This document shows, piece after piece, positions 31,797 through 39,705 of a stretch of 64,000 nt of DNA. The position numbers and the translations under genes are program-made. Location of the stretch: positions 1 through 64,000 of the forward strand of contig JAIEPH010000019.1 of the NCBI GenBank assembly GCA_019749805.1, in the 5' to 3' direction. Below the pieces are notes generated by a model. That model saw nothing but the letters and a program-made list of their open reading frames with translations, was not told the DNA's origin and searched no databases. Within the stretch, counting starts at the first letter, position 1; each line of letters opens with the position of its first letter. This DNA is from Mycobacteriaceae bacterium (lineage in GTDB: Bacteria > Actinomycetota > Actinomycetes > Mycobacteriales > Mycobacteriaceae).

Positions 31797-33062
31797 TCAC
31801 ACCCCCGCCGTCTTGCTCCGGTAATCCTGCACCCACGCCGCGGTCTCGGTGTGGAGATGGCGGATGAGCACCTCCTGGTCGCAGAGCAGGAAGTTGTCGA
31901 GCACGCGCGACTCGACCATCGTCTGCGTCGCCTCGAGTGTGTTGGCGTCCTGCAGCCCGTACTCCTTGAACGACACCGCGGCGAGTTCTTGCGCGATGCG
32001 CTCCCGGGGCGTTCTCGGCTGCGGGAAGTACACCGTGCCCTCGAACAGATGCGTGTTGTATGACGTCGGCCAGTAGTGGTACGTCAAGTACCAACCCTGA
32101 CCCCAGAACAGAATGACGAAGTTGGGGAAGAGCTGGAACGAATCCAGACCCCACGGGTCACATTTCGCGGGATTGAGGCCCCTCGGCATCTCCCCCAGAT
32201 CCGGCTTGTCCCACGGCCCGAAAAGCCCACTCTGACAGATGTCCTCGATCGGTTTGCGCATCTCGTCGGCCATCTCCCACGCACGGATACCGGAGGTGCT
32301 CACCAACCGGTGCGGACCTTCGATGCGGTAGTGGGGAGCCTCGAACCCGGCCTCTGCCGCCGCCTTCGAGTAGGCGGTCGGCGACTGGTTCGCATGCAGC
32401 ACAGGCGCGTGATAGAACTCCTGGAACGCGTCCATGTAGAGCTTCCAGTTCGCCTTCACCTCGGACCGGTAGTAGAACCGAGAGGTCATCTTGTCGAACG
32501 GATACCCCTCGAGATCCGTGATCATCGGCCCGAGAAAGTCGCGCAGGGACTGCTCGGGCGCCTCGGCGAAGTTGACGAAGATGAACCCCTCCCACACTTC
32601 GCAGTGCACGGGCACCAGACCGTAACGACTCTTGTCCAGGTCGAAGAACTCCCCCTCCTGCTGGACGAAGGTGAGGTTCCCGTCAAGGTCGTAACGCCAG
32701 GCGTGGTACTTGCATGTGAACTGGCGGCACACGCCGCTGGTCTCCTCCAACGGCATGTCATTCCACACCAGCTTGTTACCGCGGTGCCGGCAGATGTTGT
32801 GATACGCCTTCACCTCACCCTTGGTGGTGCGCACCACGATGATCGAGGTGTTGACGACCTTGAGTTCTTTGGTGAAGTAGCTGCCCTTGCGCGGAATCTG
32901 TTCGACGCGACCGACGTTCAGCCACGCGCGTTTGAACACCGCCTTGCGCTCGAGTTCGTAGAACTCCGGATCCACCGAGTCCTCGTAGGACACGGGCCCG
33001 GTCCCCAGCTGTGGGTAATGCTCGGTCCAGCTGCCCTCGGGCGGCTTGGGAAATCGAGGCAT
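31797..33062 (-). CDS. Rieske non-heme iron oxygenase, alpha subunit (copy 2)
   Basis: A 421-residue Rieske oxygenase, closely similar to copy 1. C91-x-H93 and C117-x2-H120 form the Rieske site. The catalytic motif N205WKLYMDAFQE215FYH218APVLH223 again has Glu at the bridging position. ATG at 33062 with AGGAGA upstream; the longer frame has no family similarity. First gene of a probable operon with the small protein, amidohydrolase and MarR, preceded by a perfect palindrome TGCTTCGCGAAGCA at 33155. Confidence 0.92.
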   Translation of the reverse strand: MPRFPKPPEGSWTEHYPQLGTGPVSYEDSVDPEFYELERKAVFKRAWLNVGRVEQIPRKGSYFTKELKVVNTSIIVVRTTKGEVKAYHNICRHRGNKLVWNDMPLEETSGVCRQFTCKYHAWRYDLDGNLTFVQQEGEFFDLDKSRYGLVPVHCEVWEGFIFVNFAEAPEQSLRDFLGPMITDLEGYPFDKMTSRFYYRSEVKANWKLYMDAFQEFYHAPVLHANQSPTAYSKAAAEAGFEAPHYRIEGPHRLVSTSGIRAWEMADEMRKPIEDICQSGLFGPWDKPDLGEMPRGLNPAKCDPWGLDSFQLFPNFVILFWGQGWYLTYHYWPTSYNTHLFEGTVYFPQPRTPRERIAQELAAVSFKEYGLQDANTLEATQTMVESRVLDNFLLCDQEVLIRHLHTETAAWVQDYRSKTAGV

Positions 33063-33363
33063 CGGCTTCTCCTGTCCACGTGGTGGTCTAGTCATACCGC
33101 ACGCGTCGTGGGTGTTTGGCGCAATCTGCGAGAGCCCGTTGCGCCGACGGTATATGCTTCGCGAAGCAATCGCAAGTAGTTGATATTAACCCGTGCCCAG
33201 GGTTCGAGACAGGTGGGTGCGGGCTTCAACGACATCGGCCAGGGGGTGTTCGGCCAGTCCTTCAAATTCACCGGGGAGAACGTCCCGTTCATCGTGCTGC
33301 CGCCGCTCCTCCGCTACTCGATCCATCTGCAGATCGACTATCTGACTCGGCGGGCGGGCAGCC
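33063..33363. other. Intergenic stretch upstream of Rieske copy 2
   Basis: About 300 bp between the Rieske copy 2 start and the TetR stop, both on the minus strand. It holds the palindrome at 33155 and presumably the Rieske promoter. A plus-strand frame 33180-33377 would encode about 65 residues (with GAGFNDIGQGVFGQSF and PPLLRYSIHLQIDYL); it overlaps the TetR 3' end, has no clear ribosome-binding site and I do not recognise it. It may be a gene remnant or chance. Confidence 0.35.
33155..33168. promoter_or_regulatory. Perfect 14-bp palindrome upstream of Rieske copy 2
   Basis: TGCTTCGCGAAGCA is an uninterrupted palindrome 93 bp upstream of the Rieske copy 2 start, preceded by TATA on the plus strand. 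Its size suits a dimeric repressor. No second copy was noticed. The bound regulator is unknown. Confidence 0.5.
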
Positions 33364-33966
33364 TCACGGCAGCTTGATGGCCGAGACGTACATTTCGATG
33401 ACCGGCCGGTAGAGATCGACGTCGTCGAGTTCACTGCCCAACACGACCGAGTCGCTGGTTGCGACGAGCACCTGGGCGAATGTCAGCGGCGGGATCAGCA
33501 ATGCCCCGCCGAGCCTGTCGATGCCATCGGTGATGAACGTCGCGAGTGCCTTGACGACCTCCGTCCGCTTCTTCGCCACACGTTCGCGTGCCTCGGGATT
33601 GCGGATCAGGTAGAGCGTGAACTCGTGGCCCAACGCGGCGTGCTCAGCACCGCGGTCACGGCTCAAAAGGCGCCACCGGGCGGCGATCTCGTCGAGTTCG
33701 CGAGAGCCGATGTGTTCCGACGACGACATCACCTCGGCGAAGTTGTCGAAATAACGCCGCCAGTAGCGGTCGCTGACCGCCAGGAAAAGATCCTCTTTGG
33801 TGGCGAAGTGCTTGTAGATCGCGCCCTTGGTGTAGCCGGCCGCGTGTGCGATATCATCGAGAGTTGCTGGCGCAAAACCTTTTTCGGCGAATACGTCCTC
33901 GGCGGCGTCGAGGAGCAGGGAACGTGTGTGCTCGAGCCGTCGTTCCCGTGTCCAGCGCTCGACCAT
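33364..33966 (-). CDS. TetR-family regulator (module copy 1)
   Basis: A 200-residue TetR protein. N-terminal helix-turn-helix: TRERRLEHTRSLLLDAAE, then FAPATLDDIAHAAGYTKGAIYKHFATKEDLF. The C-terminal ligand domain is closely related to that of the regulator at 35243 (same length, e.g. YWRRYFDNFAEVMSSS-HIG-REL). ATG at 33966. Divergent from AveC-like copy 1, with a 102-bp gap carrying the promoter/operator at 34000-34028. Likely represses its neighbour and itself in response to a small molecule. Confidence 0.92.
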   Translation of the reverse strand: MVERWTRERRLEHTRSLLLDAAEDVFAEKGFAPATLDDIAHAAGYTKGAIYKHFATKEDLFLAVSDRYWRRYFDNFAEVMSSSEHIGSRELDEIAARWRLLSRDRGAEHAALGHEFTLYLIRNPEARERVAKKRTEVVKALATFITDGIDRLGGALLIPPLTFAQVLVATSDSVVLGSELDDVDLYRPVIEMYVSAIKLP

Positions 33967-33999
33967 GACAAAAGTCTGCCACAGAATCTGAGAATCCCT

Positions 34000-34028
34000 C
34001 TGGACATTCAAATACTCACTGGTATCTT
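34000..34028 (+). promoter_or_regulatory. Promoter/operator of AveC-like copy 1
   Basis: A -35-like CTGGAC (34000-34005), 17-bp spacer and -10 TATCTT (34023-34028), with the dyad ATACTCACTGGTAT (34012-34025) filling the spacer and overlapping the -10. The same arrangement occurs at 35875-35903. TetR binding would block RNA polymerase directly. Confidence 0.7.
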
Positions 34029-34068
34029 GCTTCGGAGTGTGTGCGCACAAATCGGTGCAGGAGGCGTC

Positions 34069-35238
34069 GTGAGCGAGTTGTCGAACAAGCGGAAGTCCCC
34101 GGTCACCGAATCGGTGAGCGGCGTTACCGGCCTCAGCGCGGAGGCCTCGCGATCGTCGAACGCCATCAAGATCTGGGCGACGGTCGGCACCGTGTTCCTG
34201 GCATACACCCTCTATGTGGTCGTCCGGTGGGTCACCGGACCCTACTTCGAACCGGTCGCGGGGGGCCCGAGCGAGCCACCGCTGTACATGAAGATTCCGC
34301 TGATCGCCAACGCGGTCGTGCTCTGGGTCGGCCTGCCAGTCGCCCTGTGGTTCTTCATCATCCGGCCCTGGGTGCGGGAGAAGCGCATCACGCTCGACGG
34401 CATGCTGCTGGTGTCGATGGGCCTGATGATGTTCCAGGATCCGATGCTCAACTACTACAGCACCTGGTGCACGTACAACGCTTGGCTGTGGAATCGAGGC
34501 TCATGGGCACCGCACATTCCGGGCTGGGTGGCGCACGAGGAACCGGGCCATACGGTGCCCGAACCGCTGCTGACCAACATCCCCGGCTACATGTACGGCG
34601 TGCTGCTGCTCACCATCGTCGGGTGTTGGCTCATGCGAAGGATCAAGAAGCGTTGGCCCGAGATCAGCAATCTGAGGCTGGTCTTGGTCACCTACGCGAT
34701 CGCCTTCGTCTTCGACTTCATCATGGAGGCGCTCGTCCTCCTGCCGATCGGCTTCTATTCCTACCCCGGCGCCATCCAGTCGCTGTCGTTCAACGCCGGG
34801 ACCTACTACCAGTGGCCTGTCTACGAGGGGTTGATGTGGGGTGGCGTCCAGACGGCACTGTGTTGCCTGCGCTTCTTCACCGATGACCGCGGACGCACCC
34901 TGGTCGAACGTGGCCTGGACAGCATCCGCGGCGGGTTCGTCAAACAACAGTTCATCCGCTTCCTGGCGATCTTCGGCGGCGTCAGCGCATGCTTCTTCCT
35001 CTTCTACAACGTGCCCGCGACCTGGCTCGGCATGCAGGGCGACCCGTGGCCGGAGGACGTGCAGAAGCGCTCGTACTTCAATCCCGGCATCTGCGGCGAG
35101 GGAACGGACCGACCGTGCCCGAATCCTGATCTACCGCATCCGACCAAGCGCTCGGGCTTCATCAACCACGACGGCGAACTGGTACTCCACGAGGGCGTAG
35201 AAATTCCGCCGGTCGTCCCCATTCAGCCGGGCAGGTGA
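34069..35238 (+). CDS. AveC-like (spirocyclase family) membrane protein, copy 1
   Basis: A 389-residue polytopic membrane protein of the family named after AveC, the spiroketal cyclase/dehydratase of avermectin synthesis; the assignment is from recall of mycobacterial relatives. About six to seven hydrophobic segments are visible (for example IWATVGTVFLAYTLYVVV, ANAVVLWVGLPVALWFFII, YGVLLLTIVGCWLM, VTYAIAFVFDFIMEALVLLP, FLAIFGGVSACFFLFY). Between them are conserved polar motifs: DPMLNYYSTWCTYN, YPGAIQSLSFNAGTYYQWP and WGGVQTALCCLRFF. GTG with AGGAGGC upstream. Strongly similar to copy 2. Its reaction here is unknown. Confidence 0.75.
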   Translation: MSELSNKRKSPVTESVSGVTGLSAEASRSSNAIKIWATVGTVFLAYTLYVVVRWVTGPYFEPVAGGPSEPPLYMKIPLIANAVVLWVGLPVALWFFIIRPWVREKRITLDGMLLVSMGLMMFQDPMLNYYSTWCTYNAWLWNRGSWAPHIPGWVAHEEPGHTVPEPLLTNIPGYMYGVLLLTIVGCWLMRRIKKRWPEISNLRLVLVTYAIAFVFDFIMEALVLLPIGFYSYPGAIQSLSFNAGTYYQWPVYEGLMWGGVQTALCCLRFFTDDRGRTLVERGLDSIRGGFVKQQFIRFLAIFGGVSACFFLFYNVPATWLGMQGDPWPEDVQKRSYFNPGICGEGTDRPCPNPDLPHPTKRSGFINHDGELVLHEGVEIPPVVPIQPGR

Positions 35239-35242
35239 GTCC

Positions 35243-35845
35243 TCAGGGCATCTTGACGGCCGACACGTACATCTCGACCATCGCCTGATACAGGTCGACA
35301 TCGTCGAGGTGACTGCCCAGCTCGACGGCGTCAGTCGTCGCAATGATGATGTGGGCGAACGTCGCCGCCGGGATCAACAGGGTCGCGCCAAGACTCTCGA
35401 TGCCCTCGACGATGTAATTCGCTAGCTGGTCGACGACCTCGGATCGCTTGGCGGCCACGCGTTCCCGGGCCTCCGGGTTGCGCAGCAGATAGAGGTTGAA
35501 CTCCAGCCCCAGCGCGGCATGCTCGGCGCCGCGGTCTTGACTCAACTGGCGCCACCGCTGCCCGATGTCTTCGAGCTCGCGTGCCCCGATGTGATCCGAC
35601 GACGACATCACCTCGGCGAAATTGTCGAAGTAGCGACGCCAGTACCGGTCGCTCGCAGCCAGGAACAGTTCTTCCTTGGTGGCGAAGTACTTGTAGATCG
35701 CGCCTTTCGAGTAGCCGGCCGCCTTCGCGATGTCGTCGAGAGTCGCTGGGATGAAACCTTTTTCGGCGAATACCTGCTCTGCGGCATCCAATAGCAGCGA
35801 GCGCGTGCGCTCGAGCCGTCGCTCCCTGGTCCAAGGCTCAACCAT
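35243..35845 (-). CDS. TetR-family regulator (module copy 2)
   Basis: A 200-residue TetR regulator nearly identical in the DNA-binding region to the one at 33364: TRERRLERTRSLLLDAAE and IPATLDDIAKAAGYSKGAIYKYFATKEELF. Ligand domains are also similar, so the two probably sense related compounds and may cross-bind each other's operators. ATG at 35845, divergent from AveC-like copy 2, whose promoter/operator is at 35875-35903. It stops 4 bp after the AveC-like copy 1 stop on the opposite strand, with no room for a terminator. Confidence 0.92.
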   Translation of the reverse strand: MVEPWTRERRLERTRSLLLDAAEQVFAEKGFIPATLDDIAKAAGYSKGAIYKYFATKEELFLAASDRYWRRYFDNFAEVMSSSDHIGARELEDIGQRWRQLSQDRGAEHAALGLEFNLYLLRNPEARERVAAKRSEVVDQLANYIVEGIESLGATLLIPAATFAHIIIATTDAVELGSHLDDVDLYQAMVEMYVSAVKMP

Positions 35846-35874
35846 GCCGCCATCTTGCCATAGGTTTTGACCCC

Positions 35875-35903
35875 TTGGTCATTCAGATACCGACTGGTAT
35901 ATT
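35875..35903 (+). promoter_or_regulatory. Promoter/operator of AveC-like copy 2
   Basis: A -35-like TTGGTC (35875-35880), 17-bp spacer and -10 TATATT (35898-35903), with ATACC-GACT-GGTAT (35887-35900) between and overlapping the -10. The flanks CATTCA and ACTGGTAT are shared with the copy 1 promoter at 34000, so the operator was duplicated with the genes. Confidence 0.72.
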
Positions 35904-35974
35904 TTCGGCGCATCGGCCACTTCGGGAGGAGCTCTGAGGTCCATGCGATCCACAAGTGCGGAGGAGACGGTGTC

Positions 35975-37138
35975 GTGAGCGATCTGTCGCAGAAGAAGAA
36001 GCCCGTTGTCACCGAATCGTTGAGCGAGGCATCGCTCAATGCGCAGCCTCGATCCAAGATCCCCGCGGTGAAAATCTGGGCTGCCGTCGGCGGTGTGATT
36101 CTCGCCTTCCAGCTGTTCGTGTGGGGCAAATGGGTCACTGGACCCAACTTTGAGCGGGTTCCCGCGGGACCGACCGACCCGCCGATGTTCATGAAGGCGA
36201 TCCTGTTCACGTGGACTGCGGTGATCGTGATCGGCATGCCAGTCGCCATCTGGTGGTTCCTCATTCGGCCATGGCGTCGGGAGCGGCGAATCACACTCGA
36301 CGGCATGCTTTTCGTGTCCTGCGGCCTGCTGTGGTTTCAGGATCCGCTGCTGAACTACTTCAACACGTGGAGCACCTACAACACCTGGATGTGGAACATG
36401 GGCTCCTGGGTCCAGGACATTCCAGGCTGGGTGTCGTTCGGGGAACCGGGCGCCATGATGGCCGAACCCATCCTGATGAATGCCCCGGGTTACTTCTTCG
36501 TCTTGCTGTGCACCATGCTCGGTTGCGCGGTCATGCGATTGGCCAAGAAGCGGTTCCCCAACATCAACACGCTCGGGCTGATCGGCGTGGTGATCGCCTG
36601 GACCTTTCTCTTCGATTTCGTCATCGAGGGCCTGTTCCTCATGCCGATGGGGCTGTTCACCTATCCCGGCGCAATTCAGGCGTTATCGGTCAATGCCGGC
36701 ACGTACTACCAGTGGCCGCTCTATGAAGGCCTCATGTGGGGCGGCGTCCAGGCCGGACTCTGCTGCATGCGCTACTTCACCGACGACCATGGCCGGACGT
36801 TCGTCGAGCGGGGGCTCGACCAGGTGCGAGGCGGTTTCGTCAGGCAGCAGCTCACCCGTTTCCTGGCGATTTTCGCCGCGTGCAGCGCCTTCTTCTTCGT
36901 GTTCTACAACATTCCGGCACAGTTCTTCGCCATGCACCAGGATCCGTGGCCGGAGGACGTCCTGAAGCGGTCGTACTTCCTGATGGGCATCTGCGGTGAA
37001 GACACCGATCGGCCGTGCCCCGATCCGGCGTTGCCAATGCCGCTGACCAATTCGGGCTACATCAACCACGAGGGTGAGCTCGTCCTCCCCGAGGGAGTCG
37101 AGCTTCCCAAAAACGTTCCGCTAGAACGAGGAGAATAG
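35975..37138 (+). CDS. AveC-like (spirocyclase family) membrane protein, copy 2
   Basis: A 387-residue paralogue of the protein at 34069, with the same order of hydrophobic segments and polar motifs (QDPLLNYFNTWSTYN, YPGAIQALSVNAGTYYQWP, WGGVQAGLCCMRYF, and the C-terminal CGEDTDRPCPDP). GTG with GGAGGAG upstream. The AAA+ ATPase gene begins at the base after its stop, so this copy, unlike copy 1, is linked to the ATPase/VWA pair. Family annotation is by recall; enzymatic role (ring closure, opening or dehydration) is not shown. Confidence 0.75.
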   Translation: MSDLSQKKKPVVTESLSEASLNAQPRSKIPAVKIWAAVGGVILAFQLFVWGKWVTGPNFERVPAGPTDPPMFMKAILFTWTAVIVIGMPVAIWWFLIRPWRRERRITLDGMLFVSCGLLWFQDPLLNYFNTWSTYNTWMWNMGSWVQDIPGWVSFGEPGAMMAEPILMNAPGYFFVLLCTMLGCAVMRLAKKRFPNINTLGLIGVVIAWTFLFDFVIEGLFLMPMGLFTYPGAIQALSVNAGTYYQWPLYEGLMWGGVQAGLCCMRYFTDDHGRTFVERGLDQVRGGFVRQQLTRFLAIFAACSAFFFVFYNIPAQFFAMHQDPWPEDVLKRSYFLMGICGEDTDRPCPDPALPMPLTNSGYINHEGELVLPEGVELPKNVPLERGE

Positions 37139-37987
37139 ATGCGCAACAGTACTTCTGCGGTAGTCACCCCCGTTTCGAACGCGCCGTTCTACCGCGCGGT
37201 GCGCGATGAGGTGGAGGTCTTCCGTGCGGCGGCTCGCCGCGGCCTGCCGGTGCTGTTGAAAGGCCCTACGGGTTGCGGGAAAACACGCTTCGTCGAGGCG
37301 ATGGCTCACCAGTTGGGCCGGGAGCTGATCACCGTCGCCGGCCACGAGGACATGACGTCGGCAGATCTGGTCGGCCGATTCCTGCTGAAGGGCGGTGAGA
37401 CGGTCTGGGTCGACGGGCCGCTGACCCGCGCGGTGCGCGAGGGCGCCATCTTTTATCTGGACGAGGTCGTGGAGGCGCGCCAGGACACCACCGTGGTCAT
37501 CCATCCGCTTGCCGATCACCGCCGCGAACTGCCTGTCGACCGGCTCGGCACGACATTGCAGGCAGCGCCCGGGTTCCAGCTGGTGATCTCCTACAACCCC
37601 GGCTACCAAAGCGTTTTGAAGAACCTCAAAGAGTCGACCCGTCAGCGCTTCATTGCCATCGAACTGGGCTATCCCTCCCCGGAGGTCGAGACGGAGGTGG
37701 TGGCGTACGAAGCCGGAATCGATACCGAGACCGCGCGTTCGTTGGTCAAGCTCGCGTACGCGATCCGAAACCTCGACGGCTCACCGTTGCGCGAAGTGTC
37801 GTCCACTCGCATGTTGATTCTTGCCGGCGGCCTCGCGGCTGAAGGACTGAACCTGCGAAGTGCCGTCCACGCCGCCGTCGTCCAGGTGCTCTCCGACGAC
37901 GAGGAAGTCATCCGCGCCCTCGATGAACTCGTCAACGCCGTCCTGCCCCGGAGCCGCGGCGGCGGCGACATTCAACCACAGTCGTGA
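37139..37987 (+). CDS. MoxR/CbbQ/NorQ-type AAA+ ATPase
   Basis: A 282-residue AAA+ ATPase. Walker A GPTGCGKT (42-49), Walker B IFYLDEV (Asp108-Glu109), sensor region VISYNPGYQ and arginine-finger region ESTRQRF. The C-terminal lid matches the CbbQ/NirQ/NorQ subgroup. These ATPases work with a VWA-domain partner to insert metals into, or remodel, a target enzyme, as NorQ/NorD do for nitric oxide reductase and CbbQ/CbbO for Rubisco (known for the family). Here the partner is the next gene (4-bp overlap), and the target may be the AveC-like protein or a non-heme iron oxygenase (inference). Confidence 0.9.
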   Translation: MRNSTSAVVTPVSNAPFYRAVRDEVEVFRAAARRGLPVLLKGPTGCGKTRFVEAMAHQLGRELITVAGHEDMTSADLVGRFLLKGGETVWVDGPLTRAVREGAIFYLDEVVEARQDTTVVIHPLADHRRELPVDRLGTTLQAAPGFQLVISYNPGYQSVLKNLKESTRQRFIAIELGYPSPEVETEVVAYEAGIDTETARSLVKLAYAIRNLDGSPLREVSSTRMLILAGGLAAEGLNLRSAVHAAVVQVLSDDEEVIRALDELVNAVLPRSRGGGDIQPQS

Positions 37988-39696
37988 CCGTCGCTGCCCA
38001 TTCCAACAACCCGGACCGGTTCCGGTTCCTCGCCACCTACATCGCCGGCAGGTCGGTCGACGTCGCCGAGGCGCCGACCGGCCAGCCCGCGCACACGAAC
38101 GGCCAGTTCATCTTCGTCTCGGCAGGGGGTTCCGTCGAAGAGCAGCGCCGCGAGATGCTGCTCCAGGCCGCACTTCTCGGCGCGGGCAGCCTTGACGCGA
38201 GATTGGTGAAAGGCTTGCGCGCGAGGGCCACGATGGCGCGCCGCTACCTGGCGCTCGAAGGTCACCGATTGCTCGCCGAACTCGCCCAACGGATTCCAGT
38301 TGACGCCGCGCTCCTCCCCGATGGACGGCCCGGCACCACGACCGCCGACGAGTCACTCGAGGTGGCCAAGAGCCGAGCCGAGGTCGCCGATCCACCGGGA
38401 TGGTTCGGCGTCATCAAACCCTCCCGGTTGCTGGGCTCGGCCGCCGGGCCCGGCGGGCAGGCAACCAACAAGGACCTCAAACTGCAGTTCGACCCCATCG
38501 ACATGCCCGAGTCCGAGGACGACGACGAAGACACAGACGACGACGGCGGCAAGTCTGGCGAGAGCAAGATCCTCAAGCTGTTCGAGAGTCCGCTCTTCAA
38601 CAACCAGTCGATGTCGGACTACTTCCGGAAGATGTTCGGCGGGAAGCGTTCCCAAGGTGAGGGCCCCGCGGGCGCCGAAATGACGGTTCGCTCCATCCGG
38701 CGGGTGCAGGAGGCCGGGGCCAACGCCCGGCCCCTCCCGACGAAGATCCAGTTCACCGACGACGCCAAGCCCGGTTCCGCGGTGGGTGTCGGCGGCGCGC
38801 TGTATCCGGAGTGGGACGTCTTCAACGACCGGTACAAGCCGGATTGGTGCCGGGTCATCGACTTCCCGTTGACCGGCGCAGCCAACGTCTCCGATGCCGG
38901 CGTCGCGCGCGACGACGTGTTGCGGCGCCGCCTGGCTCGCGTCGGGCTCGGCCCGAAGGTTCTGCGCGGCCGTGCCGACGGGGACGACCTCGACATCGAG
39001 GCGCTCATCGACCTGTTCGTCGATCTGCAATCCGGCTTTTCCGCGCCCGAGCACGTCTACCTGGAGCGCCGCAAACTCGCCCGCAATCTCGGCGTGCTCA
39101 TCCTGATCGACGCCTCCGGGTCCGCGGTGGACGCCGATTCTGACGGCCTCGCGGTGCACGACCACCAGCGGCGGGCGGCCGCCACTCTGGCTGTCACACT
39201 TGAAGAGCTCGGTGACCGGATCGCCGTATACGCATTCCGATCACAGGGCCGCCACGCGGTGCATCTGCCGGCCATCAAGACGTTTGACCAGAATTTCGGC
39301 GCCGTCGGACGAGCCCGTCTCAACCAGCTCGAACCAGCGAGTTACACAAGACTTGGCGCCGGAATCCGCGGGGCGGGCGAGATTCTCAAGAACGAGGCCG
39401 GCACGCCCAATCGGCTGCTGCTCGTCCTTTCGGACGGCTTTCCTTACGACGACGGCTACGAAGGTCGTTACGCGGAAGCCGATTCCAGTAAGGCCCTCGA
39501 GGAGCTCCGCGCCGAAGGCATCGCCTGCCTGTGTCTGTCCATCGGCACTTCGACGGAAACCGATGTGCTGGAGCGCGTCTTCGGCGCCGCGAGCTTTGCC
39601 AGCGCGCCGACCCTGGCCGACTTGAGCCCGCAGATGGACGAGTTGTTCATGTCCGCGCTCGCAGAACTCGCCGCACCGAAACCAGCGCGAGTGTGA
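37984..39696 (+). CDS. VWA-domain protein (CbbO/NorD-like)
   Basis: A 570-residue cytosolic protein. An N-terminal helical region of about 170 residues, an acidic low-complexity stretch around 175-195 (Glu/Asp-rich) and a C-terminal von Willebrand A domain with MIDAS motif D376-A-S-G-S380 and later Thr and Asp (LVLSDGFPYDDGY). This matches CbbO/NorD partners of CbbQ/NorQ ATPases. GTG start overlaps the ATPase stop. It would form the adaptor that presents the substrate enzyme to the ATPase ring. It ends 9 bp before a convergent hydrolase. Confidence 0.88.
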   Translation: MTVAAHSNNPDRFRFLATYIAGRSVDVAEAPTGQPAHTNGQFIFVSAGGSVEEQRREMLLQAALLGAGSLDARLVKGLRARATMARRYLALEGHRLLAELAQRIPVDAALLPDGRPGTTTADESLEVAKSRAEVADPPGWFGVIKPSRLLGSAAGPGGQATNKDLKLQFDPIDMPESEDDDEDTDDDGGKSGESKILKLFESPLFNNQSMSDYFRKMFGGKRSQGEGPAGAEMTVRSIRRVQEAGANARPLPTKIQFTDDAKPGSAVGVGGALYPEWDVFNDRYKPDWCRVIDFPLTGAANVSDAGVARDDVLRRRLARVGLGPKVLRGRADGDDLDIEALIDLFVDLQSGFSAPEHVYLERRKLARNLGVLILIDASGSAVDADSDGLAVHDHQRRAAATLAVTLEELGDRIAVYAFRSQGRHAVHLPAIKTFDQNFGAVGRARLNQLEPASYTRLGAGIRGAGEILKNEAGTPNRLLLVLSDGFPYDDGYEGRYAEADSSKALEELRAEGIACLCLSIGTSTETDVLERVFGAASFASAPTLADLSPQMDELFMSALAELAAPKPARV

Positions 39697-39705
39697 GGCG
39701 GGGTG

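Noticed and set aside
33625-34068. N-terminal extension of AveC-like copy 1
   Set aside because: It is a shadow of the TetR gene on the other strand and crosses the promoter. The second copy starts at the equivalent GTG.
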